Shown here: positions 11,801 through 23,190 of the stretch, piece by piece
How the letters are laid out: each line of letters begins with the position of its first letter
Numbering within the stretch: position 1 is the stretch's first letter
Source of the DNA: Phoronis australis
Lineage: Eukaryota; Phoronida; Phoronidae
Assembly: GCA_002633005.1 (NCBI GenBank)
Contig: NMRA01000017.1
Coordinates: forward strand, 1,624,888-1,673,831
Direction of reading: 5' to 3'
DNA length: 48,944 nucleotides
The notes under the pieces: model-generated
Told to the model about the DNA's origin: nothing
Database searches by the model: none
What the model saw: only the letters and a program-made list of their open reading frames with translations
Translations under genes and position numbers: made by a program

Positions 11801-13600
11801 GATCTATGTCCCAGAGACACGCGAAATCCGTTTGTTGTAGAAGACCCTTAGCTGAAGGTTCGAATTCTCCAAAACAAATTTCGTAGTGTGTAAAATTTAC
11901 TTCCTCAACATCGTCACGAATAAACCTATTCTGTCGCAGGGTTAATAGGTTTGTCCATTTTAAAAATGTTTCATGTGTCATCTAATTAAAAGATTTATGG
12001 GACAGTTTTGAGCAATTGGCCTTATATGCGCATACTTGACCAAATACTTCAAAACTTTGTCCACTACTCAAGATTAGAATAGGCTTGGCTGTCACGCAAA
12101 TAACACAGAAGATGAGGATCAGAACTGCACTAATTGAGATATCTCAGAATGGTTCTAATAGATAATGTTTGACAAACTGACATCACTTACTGCCGTCATT
12201 AGTACGGAGCCAATTTGCAAGCTCAATCACAATCTCTGCAGCCAACTTAGGCTTGGTTGGTGCCACTGTTTTCACCAGAGCACCAAGAGTAAGGCAAGCT
12301 CGATGAGTCTGCTTGGTGTTGTTGTGAGTGCCTGATGAAAAAAGTTAAAATTGTCCATAAATGTGGGCAAGTTAGAGAAAGGAGTGTGCCAACAGCACAG
12401 GCAGAAAAAATTACAATACAGTAATTGTAATTAAGTTGGGAACTCATGCCATCTGTTTCAAACAGTGCTGTAGTGGTAAAATTAGAGGTATGTAACTAGG
12501 CACCCAAAGCCCACCGTATCAACTTGAGCACTCATAACTTACGGTGTGTAGAAGCTACAGTTAAAGGCTAAAAGGTAGTTGGCTGCGCCTGCATGTGCCC
12601 ACACCCCACTACTGCGCTGTGACAGCACTGATTTCAAAATTTCAATAGTTGGCTATTTGTACAGTTTGCATCAAGTTTTGCACGGTCTCAGCAAGGAGCC
12701 AACAATTATCTGAAAAAACGCATGTGCACTTATGACAACTGCCTAACAGTCGAGTTCATACAGAAATGTTAGGAAACACCATGACTATTCCATCAATTGA
12801 ACAAGTCAGAATCTATGCGGATGACATTGGAACTTAGCGTTAGAAAAAATTTCCCGTAAGTGATTGTGTAGTGCTATCACATAGCGGAGAATAGTGCACT
12901 AAAGGATTAGCATAAATAAATTGTGATTCAGTGTTGACTTCGTAGCTCAAAATGCTTTATCTTAGGGTGACTCAGTTGACCCATTTCCCAAAAAATGCTT
13001 CGAATGTGCAATCCCATCACACCACCAATCAAGTCTAAGACTGACATCTCCTTCTAATCAGCATAATTTTGGTGAAACTGAATAGGAATTCGTAAATACA
13101 GTCATACTCATTTGACACAAATGGAATTCAAAATACGTTTAAATAGAAACCAGGGGGATAACACGACAGTGACCTTTAACTGGTCCCACTTCTGACGTTG
13201 ATTGCCATTGTAGAATTAAAAATACTCAATTTGGAACTGAATTTAATAATTAAAATTAAACTTAAATCATAAATAATTTCATAACGGTAGTTCGAAGACA
13301 ACTTTGTGATAACAATTAAGTCACTACCCAACACTTTTACACACTGATATGTCTGAGAATGGTAAAAAACAAAACTGGTATTTACAGCTTACTGCTCCTA
13401 ACCACATTTAGCTACGCCACAACCTGTGGTCAAACCACCAAGTTGAACACACCTGAGAAAGGCAACTGTGACAAGCTTTTTCGGAAACCAAAATTTTATC
13501 AATCATTCTGTCTCATAGACTGGCATGTCAACAAACCAACAGAAAACTGAAAGTGACTACTGCTCCAAACTTTTTGTAAGAACTCTTGAAAAGTCCTCCA
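11801..13600. other. Intron sequence around the exon at 12191-12331
   Basis: Apart from the exon, no transposon protein, RNA gene or clear repeat is recognised. A plus-strand frame at 13359-13550 begins with a hydrophobic stretch but has no other support. Confidence 0.4.
12191..12331 (-). CDS. LLTP-like gene, exon 8
   Basis: This 141-nt exon has acceptor aacttttttcatcag and donor GGCA|gtaagt, both strong. It supplies two bases, 46 codons and one base. Peptide landmarks are THNNTKQTHRACLTLGALVK and KPKLAAEIVIELANWLRTND. The 'R-A-x-L-x-LG-LVK…A-x-I-V-x-EL' run matches the helical repeat in which LLTPs read 'R…LLALGSLV'. Phases fit both neighbours (Gly codon completed at the 5' side, Ser codon opened at the 3' side). 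Flanking sequence below 12190 contains no recognised repeat until the Penelope-like fragment at 11.4-11.8 kb. Confidence 0.87.
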
Positions 13601-13609
13601 GGAAAAACA

Positions 13610-14912
13610 AGAGGAAAGCAGAGCGTCGAAATGCGCTAATGAATGCACCGCAAACGATGTGCTTCTAGGGTTGTTCATTTCAATAATGAAAATTGGCACT
13701 AGATGGCGTAAAACGTCCATTCCATCTGAAAACGGAACATGCTATTGGTTCTTTAATAGAAAGCTATTAACCAAATTTCCAAAAAACCTGTCGAGAAACT
13801 TCAGAGAAGCAAAGGAATGAGGAAAAAATGAAACTGGCACTAGGGGGCGCAACCTCGGCCTCAAAGTCGTCGTCTGTTGTAAGCTTCATATAAATACACT
13901 TACTAAATTTAACAAAGATCCTGCATCGGGTTTAGGAGATACAGCTACGGCCGCAAAACAATACAAAACAAAACAATCACTAGGAGGTGCCACAGTAACC
14001 AAAGTTGTCAGCATAACCTACCTCTTCACACTGAGTACACGCCAATTTTCAAAATCATTCTTCAAAGGGTTTGGTTGATAGAGGGGTGGACACCAAAATA
14101 CAGACTCGAAAACAGTGAAAATGGCCGTTAGGTGGCGCAAAATACCTAGAATGCATCCGAAAATGGGAGGATAGTGTCACCTCACAAATAGGTGCCTATA
14201 TTCCACATTTTATGAAAATACGTTGATGACCTTTGAAGGTACAAAGATAAACGTAAAAAACTAAAACTGCCGCTAGGGGTGCACCGGTTATTTGATTTCG
14301 TGCGAAAGTCGCCACTGTCGCCACCATCAAATAAATACACTTGCTAAGTCTAGTAAAGATCCTGCAAACGGTTTAGGAGATATAGCCATGGGCGCAAAAA
14401 ATGAAACTGCAACTAGGATGCACCACAGTAGTCAAAGTCGTCGGAAAATCCCCGTCAGCCATTCTCTTGATGGTAAGAACATACAAGCCAATTTTCAAAA
14501 TCATCCTTAGAATGGTTTGGTTGATAGAGGGGTGGACGACAAAAACCAGAATTGTAAAAATGGCCACTAGGTGGCGCAAACTACCTTGAATCCATCCGAA
14601 AATGAGAGGATAGTTTCATCTCACTAATAGATGCCTATATTCCAAATTTTATGAAAATACGTTGAGGAGTTCCGAAGATACAGAGGTAAGCGTAAAAAAA
14701 TAAAATTGCCACTAGGGGGCACACTAGTAGTCAGAGAGGTCTGAAATTCATAGTCATCGGTTGTGAGCTTCCTAGGAACACAACTGCAAATCTCATCAAG
14801 ATCCTGTGAGGTGTTTAGGAGATACAGCTATGGACGCTGGACACCGGACGCCCAGACAGACACAGATGACGGCAATATGCGACCACACATAAATATGTAG
14901 GTGCATTAGAAT
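13610..14912 (+). repeat. CTCF-like-motif satellite, block 1
   Basis: Eight motif positions occur at about 145-bp steps: near 13694, 13837, 13983, 14124, 14268, 14404, 14564 and 14709. The best are GCACTAGGGGGCGC (13837), CCACTAGGTGGCGC (14564) and CCACTAGGGGGCAC (14709). Monomers share 'TTTAGGAGATACAGC', 'CCAATTTTCAAAATCAT' and 'TTTTATGAAAATACGTTGA'. The left end begins with a GCG(G/T)CGAAATGCGC-like head. The right end is GATGACGGCAATATGCG followed by ACCACACATAAATATGT. It lies in the intron between the exons at 15.0 and 12.3 kb. Confidence 0.9.
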
Positions 14913-15002
14913 GTGGTGTTGAGCTCTGGATTTAATTCTCCTGAATTCGTATGCAAGTTGGTTCATTTACATCTTAATACTAAAAAACAAAGAGAACTTT
15001 AC

Positions 15003-15057
15003 CATGATATTCGTTTTGTTTGCCAACACAAAGCTCTCGCACAACCTTGATGGTTTC
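15003..15057 (-). CDS. LLTP-like gene, exon 7 (short)
   Basis: This 55-nt exon has a good acceptor (ttttttgtttccag) and donor CATG|gtaaag. It encodes ETIKVVRELCVGKQNEYH plus one base of the next codon. It starts in phase 0, matching the end of the 17.6-kb exon, and ends in phase 1, matching the start of the 12.2-kb exon, where a Gly codon is completed. A short 'V-x-E-L-C' helix between helical hairpins is typical of the superhelix. It sits only about 90 bp from the satellite block ending near 14912 and about 170 bp from a non-LTR retrotransposon fragment. Confidence 0.82.
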
Positions 15058-15226
15058 CTGGAAACAAAAAAGTGAGTTCCTTAAACTCTAATGTTAATAA
15101 ATGAATCACTGAATTTAGTTTATAAAAAAAAACAGTGCAGGTGGTCTGATGTCATTTGCGGTGCTTCAGACGTGCGCTGGCCTCATGGTTGGGCACATTG
15201 CACAAAACAAAAGCACGAGAGTCCAA

Positions 15227-16520
15227 TTATGACTCCTTGTGAAGAAAGTTTTCAAGTCTACTACTCTCCTTTAGGAAAACGGACAGACATTTCCATTTGT
15301 TGCCATGCACTATATGTTGTAGGCATGTAACAGTGCCATCCAGTATTCTCCTTAGCTTATAAAAAGCTGGGCAAGACTCTACCAGGTGTTTAGGAGATTC
15401 TACATCAGTACCACACTCGGGACACACACAGGGCTCCCCATATGCCCAGTAATCGTCTGTGTTGGGCTAGGTTGCAGTGGCCCGTCAAAATTTGAATGAT
15501 GTGTCTTATCTAGACTCAGAAGGATTTTGAATCTGTTTGTTCAATCATGTTGGGGAAATTCTCTTTGGTCTCTCTGCAGGAGTTCAGTGATGTCCACTGG
15601 GCTGCTGACTGGGTATGTACCCAGTTGCGTATACTCATCCTGCAACATCCGTACGATACCCGGATAGCAGGTTCAGGCACAAAATGCAGAACGCTCGCTC
15701 CTATCTTTGCGACTCTGTCTGCATTCTCATTGCCATCAATTTCCACACGGGCCCCGACCCAGTGTATATTGACGGTTATTTCAATTGCAAGCTTGTTAAG
15801 CTCATTAATACAAGCATTAACACGACGAGAGTTGACCCTTAGTTTCTTTAGGGCTTTTATTGCTACCGGCCTGGCTATCTGAAAACATGGTAATTGGCTG
15901 TTTGCCAAGCTCAGTGTTATATTGTTGAGCCAGTTGAGCAGCTCTATTAATTGCAGTGATCTCAGCCGTGGCAAGATTGCCTATAGCGATACCTAGTTTT
16001 CTGTATCTGCAACAGGAAAGCTTGGAAAATAGATTCCAGCACCTGTCTGGCCATTTTCCAGTTTAGAGCCATCCGTATAACAAACCACCTCATTCTTGTG
16101 TTCTGCGGTAAGCCATTCATCACCAATTTCCGTGAAGAAATTGTTTGTATGATTTAAAGCTGTGACCTGGAAATCACTAGGCATGTTCCATAGTGGCCCG
16201 GTCTTGGCCATTCGCTTATTGCAAACATTCTTGTGGCTTCTGTGTGCAATGGAGTCAGGGATGTTAGTTTTCACCCACTGACCATTACATCTGAGAGGAA
16301 GTGCAGCACATGCAGCTTCACCCTCAAGTGTTGTTAGACCAATTACCATTTCTAGGGCTGCAGAAAGCGTTCCTGGAAAAGTAGGTTTTATGCAGACAAG
16401 CTAGGTGTTGCAACTGCCTAAGTTTGTTGATAATTGTTATCTATTTTAATGCTGTTACCCATACCAACGCAGCATAGGTCATTATAGGTCGGATAACAGC
16501 AGTATAAATTCAAAACATAT
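15227..16520 (-). pseudogene. Non-LTR retrotransposon fragment: RT end, RNase H, Cys-His terminus
   Basis: In minus-strand order and shifting frames: IYTAVIRPIMTYAALVWVTA (RT thumb signature of RNase H-bearing non-LTR elements), VIGLTTLEGEAACAALPL, then the RNase H core CYTDGSKLENGQTGAGIYF, ATAEITAINRAAQLAQQYN, FSDSQA, HWVGARVEIDGNENADRVAK, and the terminal knuckle CPECGTDVESPKHLVESCPA. The catalytic carboxylates (D of YTDGS, E of AEI, D of SDSQA, D of NENAD) are all visible, but there are at least three frameshifts and a stop after the thumb. It sits in an intron on the same strand as the host gene. The 5' part is missing. Confidence 0.88.
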
Positions 16521-16567
16521 TCTTGGGAGACATTCCTCAAGTTTCACCCACCGCACGACTGCATCTC

Positions 16568-16643
16568 ACCAATGCAGATAAATGGCTTTTGAGATTTTTT
16601 CTGTAATATGAAAAAATCTCAAAAGCCAAATTTGCGTTGGTGA
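16568..16643. repeat. Short perfect-stem hairpin with third half-copy
   Basis: TGGCTTTTGAGATTTTTTC (16583-16601) and its exact reverse complement (16610-16628) are separated by 8 bases. Outside this the arms continue imperfectly (CACCAATGCAGATAAA versus CACCAACGCAAATT), for about 33-35 bp per arm. A third copy, TTGGCTTTTGAGATTAAT, follows near 16649. It lies just upstream of the non-LTR fragment. Confidence 0.9.
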
Positions 16644-16649
16644 TTTATT

Positions 16650-17583
16650 TGGCTTTTGAGATTAATTTAATTTATGAACAAGTTGTACTAAATAGATAGG
16701 ATCTTGTGAAAGTTTGTTCCCATTACTGATTCATTTGAAGATTCAGAGACTGGGGTTCCTTGATTGAGGAAGCGCCAGACTTGAGGCCTATTCTCAACAT
16801 TTTGCTGTCACAAATTAGTGTTGTGGTTTCAGCATTCTTAAGAGAGGACCCTGTATATTCATCTACATGAGCGTGTATGAAGTACATTCAACTGAATTCC
16901 AATGACACAGAATTTTTGTAGAGCAGGACTGAATGGCTTCTGCAGCCACCTGGTTGTAAAAGGAGGTACTTCAACATCTTATGTCTAAAGCGGAATATTA
17001 AAACTGTATAAAAAGGATTTTGTAAATATTGACAGGGATACATTTTGATCTATTTTCATGAAAGGGGGACTTTTTTATCACCAGTATACTAAATTAATTT
17101 TCAGTTTTTCCTCACAAAATTTAAAGAGTTTTACCTCTCAGAAATTTTTGTCAGCTGCCGACTTCATCAGTGACCACTAGTTGGACAAAGTCAGTGGACT
17201 GGAAACTAAGATTTAAGAAGCCATCTGGATTAAGTCGGAGAAAAACAGCACGAGTGGGGGTGTCAAGATCAGCCATGTGTACAAGTCTCTTTACAGTGCC
17301 ATCTAGTCGTAATTGATGCAGTCAGCAGATAAACAAGGCAGCCAACAAAAATTTCTGCAAAGTAAAACTTTTAAATTTTGGGAAAAAAAAATTAAAAACT
17401 TTTTAGTATATTGATTACGGTTGCTGAATTCTCCATCATTAGGTTAATGAATTCTTAATTTATTGTCATGATCATAGTTAAGAGAATTTTTCTATATCAG
17501 TTCACATGGTCAACTAATATGCCGAAGACTCCATCCCCAATGTTCACTTATAATTTAATTCATGTTGCAAATGCTGGACGTAC
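16650..17583. other. Intron sequence, one coding-like stretch
   Basis: Mostly unassigned. On minus, 17158-17320 reads 53 open codons including LRLDGTVKRLVHMADLDTPT and AVFLRLNPDGFLNLSFQS, then a stop. The composition looks protein-coding, but it lacks a good donor and does not fit the phase of the flanking exons. It may be a gene remnant. I do not recognise the family. Confidence 0.35.
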
Positions 17584-17870
17584 CTCGTGTGGTTCTTTCA
17601 AGCCAATGAACTGGACCAATATTCGCCTCATCTCTTCCTCATCAGCCAATGGTGACCGCAGCACACGTTGAATTAACACCAACTGAATTTCTGGTGCCCC
17701 CATCTGGGCAAGCAGGTCTATGCCAAGGTAACGATCATCAAGGCACCTTTCACTCATTGGCGAACATGTGACATTCATCAACTTGTCAGCGACAGATAGC
17801 AGGTCCACAACTGACAATCGTTGCATGTGGTTTCGAAGGTTGTGAACACACTCTGTACGGTTGGGTGCAT
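17584..17870 (-). CDS. LLTP-like gene, exon 6 (alpha-superhelical domain)
   Basis: The largest exon found: 287 nt, two bases plus 95 open codons, ending at donor CACGAG|gtacgt in phase 0. The acceptor (attaattactag) is weak. An alternative AG 18 bases further in keeps the same frame. Diagnostic stretches are QRLSVVDLLSVADKLMNV, RCLDDRYLGIDLLAQMGAPE and IQLVLIQRVLRSPLADEEEM, ending FIGLKEPHE. The order 'L-AQMGAPE…VLIQRVL…L-DEEE…L…EPH' matches the helical-repeat pattern of vitellogenin/MTP/apolipophorin superhelices, where each hairpin reads 'ALAQ-GT-EAL…LI…L…EA'. Several polar-hydrophobic heptads support helix. This exon and the one at 10.8 kb are the best evidence for the family assignment. 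Confidence 0.88.
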
Positions 17871-17874
17871 CTAG

Positions 17875-18950
17875 TAATTAATATACATAGTCAAAGTTAG
17901 CATGAATGCATTTATGGAGCAACAACACATTCCAAACAACAGCATCTCATTATCCCTGAACAAAAATTGTGTGTCAGTAATAAATTACACAGTGCCTTGT
18001 ATTTAGGTCCCTTGGGTGGGCGAATGCACCCTTCTGCTGCATCTGTGGCAGATTGTCACCCACCTTTACAGTTCAACATATTATATAAATTTTGTATTTA
18101 TCGATACCTGTAGTAGTTTAGTTTGTCATAATATATATGACCTTTTATCTCACCTACACATGTTGTTTCACTGTAAACTAGCTTCGGTATCGCTTTGCAG
18201 TTAGCACATACAAATACTGTACTTGCTAATTACTTGAAATTATTATTTCATTATTTTAAATTAATATCACTTCTTAAGTGGGCATGTTTACTGCGGCGCA
18301 AGGGAACCGAGTCAGTGGCCACAATTTAACAATCAGTAGACTGGTCAGGTGGGCAGATCTGTAGACAGGTATGAAGCCATGCATAGCAAAGTACACACAA
18401 TATATGGTAACATTAAATGTATTTACACTTGTTTGTGTGATTCCTTATGCATCCAATCAAGGAGTCAATCTCTGATGACGCGTTGCTCAATGACACCATC
18501 TTAGGGGGAGCCTGTCAATAGATACAATCTTTTGAAAATGACAATATTGAGTCAGATAAAGAACAGAAATGTATACTGCAGACTAACAGACCATCAAAAG
18601 AAATGTACGCACTTGTCTAGACTACATGCCCAAGACCAAAAGCTATGCTGGTGCGATGACATGGACCCAAAGTGCATAGCAAACGATATATTTCTAGGAG
18701 CCATTAGGTCATACTGCAGCAGTAACATCTAGCCTTAAAATCAAATGGTGTCAGCATATTGTAATCATATACCTCTAAGTCAAGTTTCATAGAAATCCGT
18801 CCAATGTTCTCTAGATGATCCAAAAAACGCTGATCCCTAAAAACTCGAAAGTCAATCGTTCTCTAGGTATCATCCCAAACGTTCTTTCCCTATAGATTGC
18901 AAAGAATGTTAATGAAAACAACCACGGATTTAAACCTCCTTGGCATGTTT
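17875..18950. other. Intron sequence with no recognised feature
   Basis: No convincing exon or repeat. A minus-strand open stretch near 18434-18518 after a TTGACAG acceptor-like site lacks a proper donor and the needed phase. Confidence 0.4.
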
Positions 18951-18959
18951 CAGCATATA

Positions 18960-20650
18960 TTAAAACACCATTCTCATAAAACAAGAGCAACGCGGAGCAT
19001 TGAAATGCGCCCACAAATGCACTGCAAACAGTGTGCTTCTAGGGGTGTTTATTTAGAACATAAAACCAGCCACTAGGTGATGCAAAATACTTTGAATCCA
19101 TCCAAAAACTGGTGTCATCAAAGTTGCTTACCAAATTTCATAAAAATCCGTCAAGAAACTTCTGAGAAACCATGGAAAACAAAAAAGGAAATTGCCACTA
19201 AGAGGCTATACGCTCAAAAAACTGCCACTAAGAGGCGCCACAGCAGATAAGTCATTGGAAAATCATCGTCAGACTTCCACTTCACATTAACAACATACAT
19301 GCCAATTTCCACAACCATCCTTAGAGTGGATTGGTTGACAGAGGGGCAGATGCCGAAAATAACGCGGAGCGTTGAAATGCGCCCACGAATGCATCGCAAA
19401 TGGTGTGCTTTTTGTATCATTAAAATGGCCACTAGATGGCACAAAATTACTCCGGATCCATCTGAAAACCAAAAAATGTCATCATTTCTTTAAAAGAAAG
19501 CCATTTACCAACTTTAATTAAAATTCGGGGAGGAACTTCAGAGAAACAGAGTAAAACAATAAACGAAATTGCCACTAGGGTGCACAGTGTTCATCGGATC
19601 CGTCTACTGTCGTCATCTTCTCTTGTTAACTTCATATAAACATGTGCTTAATTTAATAAAGATCCTGCAGAGGGCTTAGGAGATACACTGTATATGTGCA
19701 AAAAAACAAAACCGCCACTAGGAGGCCCCACAGTAGTCGAAGTCATCAGAAAATCATCGGCAACCGCCGATACCCTTCATAGAAAGAACATACATGCCAA
19801 CTTTCACAATCATCCTATTAGAGTGGTTTGGTTGACAGAAGTATGAATGCTAAAAAGAGACTCAAATACAACAAAAAAGGCCACTAGGTGGCGCAAAAAA
19901 ATTTGAATCAATCCGAAGATATATGGCTAGGATCACCTCACTAAAGGATGTCTATGTCACAAATTTTATGGAAATCCGTTGAGTACCTTAAGATACAGCG
20001 ATAAACATAAAAAACTAAAATTGCCACAAGGGGCACACCGGTAGACCCACCTGTCCAAAAGTTGTCATCTGTTGCCAACTTTATATAAATACATTTGCTA
20101 AATTTAATAAAGATCCTATAGATCGTTTACGAGACAAAGCCATGAGCATAAAAACAAACAAAACTGCCACAAGGAGGTGCCACATTTAAATAGTCAAAGT
20201 CATCGGAAAATCATTGTCAACTGTCTTCTTCATAGTAAGACCATACATGCCAATTTTCACAATCATCCCTAGAGTGCTTTGGTTCTTAGAGGGGCGGACA
20301 CCAAAAAACAACTCGAAAATAGTGAAAATGGCCACTAGATGGTGAAAAATCCATCGAAGCAATCCGAAAACGGGTCAGGATAGCGTTAACTCATCATGTT
20401 CCAAATTTCAGGAAAATTTGTTGAAGACCTTTGAAGATACAGAGGCAAACGTAAAAAAACTAAAATTGCCACTAGGGAGCACAGCAGTATTCAAGTCTGT
20501 CTGAAAGTCGTCACCCTCTGTAGACATCATAGGAACATACCTGCCAAATTTCAATACAATCCTGCAAGGGGTTTAGGAGATACAGCCACGGACGCCCAGA
20601 CAGAGATGACGGCAATATGTGACCACATATAAATATGTGGGCGCATAAAT
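18960..20650 (+). repeat. CTCF-like-motif satellite, block 2
   Basis: It begins with the family head (GAGCAACGCGGAGC, AAATGCGCCC, near 18981), and a second head is at 19359. About eleven motif copies follow, for example CCACTAGATGGCAC (near 19430), CCACTAGGTGGCGC (19881), CCACTAGATGGTG (near 20333) and CCACTAGGGAGCAC (near 20470). It ends at GATGACGGCAATATG and the A/T palindrome CACATATAAATATGTG near 20625. Everything is in the same orientation. Confidence 0.88.
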
Positions 20651-22650
20651 ATGGCCACTAGGTGGCACAAAATGCCTTGAATTCAACCGAAAACTTCACT
20701 AATAGATACCTATCTGTCAAATTTTATGAAAATCCATTGACGACCTTTGAAGATATAGAGGTGAACGTAAAAAAGTAAAAAGGCAACTACGGGGCACACC
20801 TGAGTAGTCTGATCCGACTGAAAGTCGTGCTCTGTTGCCAACTTCAGACAAATACACCAGCAAAATTCAATAAAGATCCTCTGGAGCGTTTAGGAGATAC
20901 AGCCATGGACGCAAAAACAAGTCTTTGGAAAATCATTGTCAGCCGCCCCCTTCACAGCAAGAACATGTATGCCAATTTTCAAAATCATCCCTTGAGCCGT
21001 TTGGTTGATAAAAGGGCAGAAACTAAAACTCGAAAACAGTAACAAGAGCAATGCTGGGCGTTGAAATGCGCCCACGAATGCATCGCAAATGGCGTGCTTT
21101 TAGGGTTGTTTATTTCTGTCATAAAAATGGCCACTTGATGGCGCAAAAACATACAATCCATCCGAAAAAGGGAACATGTCATTGCTTCTTAAACAGAAAA
21201 TACAAAAATTGCCACTAGAGGCATACCAGTAGTCAGAATCATCCTTAAGTCGTCATCGTCCGTTGTCAACATCACATAAATACACTTGCTATATTTAGTA
21301 AAGACCCTACAAACAGTTTGGGAGATACAGCCATGGGCGCAAAAAAAAACTGCCACTAGGTGGCACCACAGTAATCAAAATCATGGGAAATTCAGCGTCA
21401 ACCGTCCTCTTCATAGTAAGAACATACATGCCAATTTTCACAATCATACTTAGTGCGGTTTGGTTGATAGAGGGGTGGACGCCAAAAAACATACTCAAAA
21501 ACAGTAAAAATGGCAACTAGGTGGCACAAACTACGTTGAATCCATCCGAAGACGGGTGGGTAGCGTCATGACACTAATAGGTGCCTACATACCAAATTTC
21601 ATGAAAATCCAAATTTCATAAAGATCCTGCGAACGGTTTAGGAGATACAGCCATAGGCCCAAAAACAAAACCAAACTGCCACTAGGAGGTGGCACAGTCG
21701 TCCAAATCGTCTGAAAATCATTGACAGCTGTCCTCTTTATAGTAAGCACATACATGCCAATTTTCACAATCATCCTTTGAGCGGTTTGGTTGATAGAGGG
21801 GTGGACGCAAAAATACAGACTCGAAAACAGTAAAAATGGCTACTAGGTGGCACAAACTACGATGAATCCATCCGAAAATGGGTGGGTAGCGTCATCTGAC
21901 TAATAGGTGCCTACATACCAAATTTCATGAAAATCCATTCAGGACTTTTGAAAATACAAAGGTAAGCGTAAAAAATTAAAATTGCCACTAGGGGGCACAC
22001 TGGTTATCGGATCCGTTTAAAAGTCGTCATCTTCTGTTGTTAACATCAGATAAATATACTTACAAAATTTCATAAAGATCCTTCGAACAATTTAGGAGAT
22101 ACAGCCATAGGCGCAAAAAAAAAAAAAAACTACCACTAGGAGGCGCCACAGTAGTCGAAATAGTCGGAAAATCATCGTTAACCGTCCTCTACATAGTAAG
22201 CATATACATGCCAATTTTCACAATCATCTTTTGAGCGGTTTTATTGATAGAGGGGTGGACGCACAAAAACAGACTCGAAAACACTAAAAATGGCCACTAG
22301 GTGGCGCAAACTATGTCGAATCTATCTGAAAACAGGAGGATAGCGTCATCTCACTAATAGGTGCCTACATACCAAATTTCATGAAAATCCGTTCAGCACT
22401 TTTGAAGATACAAAGGTAAGCGTAAAAAACTCGGATCCGTCCGAAAGTTCGCACATGTCGTCCCATTCATGAATGAAACATATGTGCCAAATTTCATGAA
22501 CGTATGTCAAAGGGTTTTGGAGATAAAGCAGCGGACGCCGGACGGACGTCGGCCGGACGGACGTCGGCCGGACGGACGTCGGCCGGACGGACGGACGGAC
22601 AGAGATGATGGCATAATGCGTCCACATATAAATATGTGGGCGCATAAAAA
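20651..22650 (+). repeat. CTCF-like-motif satellite, block 3 with higher-order organisation
   Basis: This is the best-preserved block. Motifs fall near 20655, 21130, 21212, 21353, 21511, 21678, 21838, 21985, 22133 and 22294. From 21678 the steps are about 160, 147, 148 and 161 bp, cycling through three monomer classes: A (TTGCCACTAGGGGGCACAC), B (CTGCCACTAGGAGGCGCCAC) and C (ATGGCCACTAGGTGGCGCAA). The higher-order unit is about 457 bp. The block ends in a 15-bp minisatellite (22540-22600) and the CACATATAAATATGTG end. A second family head lies at 21043. Confidence 0.9.
22540..22600 (+). repeat. 15-bp minisatellite GGACGGACGTCGGCC x3 plus GGAC tail
   Basis: There are three perfect units at 22540-22554, 22555-22569 and 22570-22584, then GGAC repeats to 22600. 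It is open in several frames (RPDGR or SVRPT repeats), which explains chance long ORFs over this stretch. A diverged form (GCGGACAGCGGCCGGACAGT) is at about 23480-23525, and a reverse one near 45545-45580. Confidence 0.95.
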
Positions 22651-23190
22651 TGGCCACTAGGTGGTGCAAAGAACCGTGAATCCGTCTGAAATTGGGAAAA
22701 TGCCAAATTTTATGAAAATCCGTTGAGTACCTTCGAAGATACAGAGGTATGCTTAAAAAACTGAACTTGCCAGTACGGGGCACACCAGTAGTTGCAGAGG
22801 TCTGAAATTCGTCATCCGTTGTCAGTGTCATAGGAATACATTTGCCAAATCTCATCCAAGATCCCATGAGGATTTTAGGAGAAACAGCTGTGGACCCTGT
22901 GGTGTGCCAGTTGCCTATTGAGACTGGGCAGAGCCTCACGAATTTTCAGCTCCTTCATTTTTTATGCTTGGTTTATTATCAAAAGACATTGAGAGAGTAT
23001 GGCTCATAACAATAATTGGAGTTCTACAGATCAATATTAATATGTGAACTTATGTCAAAATTTAGATGCTCCACAGGTCTGGGTTTTCAAATGGCAAACA
23101 GTTTCGTCTATATAACTGGAGCAACATTCAGCACAGATAAATTTGTACACTACCCTGGACCGCAGACCCATGGGAATTTTGTCCTCAGGT
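22651..23190 (+). repeat. Satellite remnant (22651-22900) and unassigned sequence
   Basis: Motifs CCACTAGGTGGTGC (22654) and the decayed CCAGTACGGGGCAC (near 22765) are followed by the 'TTTTAGGAGAAACAGC' monomer phrase. From about 22900 to 23185 nothing is recognised. Confidence 0.7.

Noticed and set aside
13359-13550. Plus-strand frame starting with a hydrophobic, signal-peptide-like stretch
   Set aside because: It is 63 codons only, has no homology I recognise, runs into the satellite block and is antisense to an intron.
15516-15974. Minus-strand 152-codon frame as a host gene
   Set aside because: Its GNENAD motif and order of blocks show it is the RNase H part of a frameshifted non-LTR element.
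18434-18518. Minus-strand exon-like stretch after a TTGACAG acceptor
   Set aside because: The donor is absent or non-consensus and the only open frame has the wrong phase for its neighbours.
22379-22939. Minus-strand open frame of 186 codons, the longest in the window, with SVRPT repeats
   Set aside because: It runs through the satellite and the 15-bp minisatellite; the repeat has no stop in several frames, so the length is a by-product. No splice or family support.
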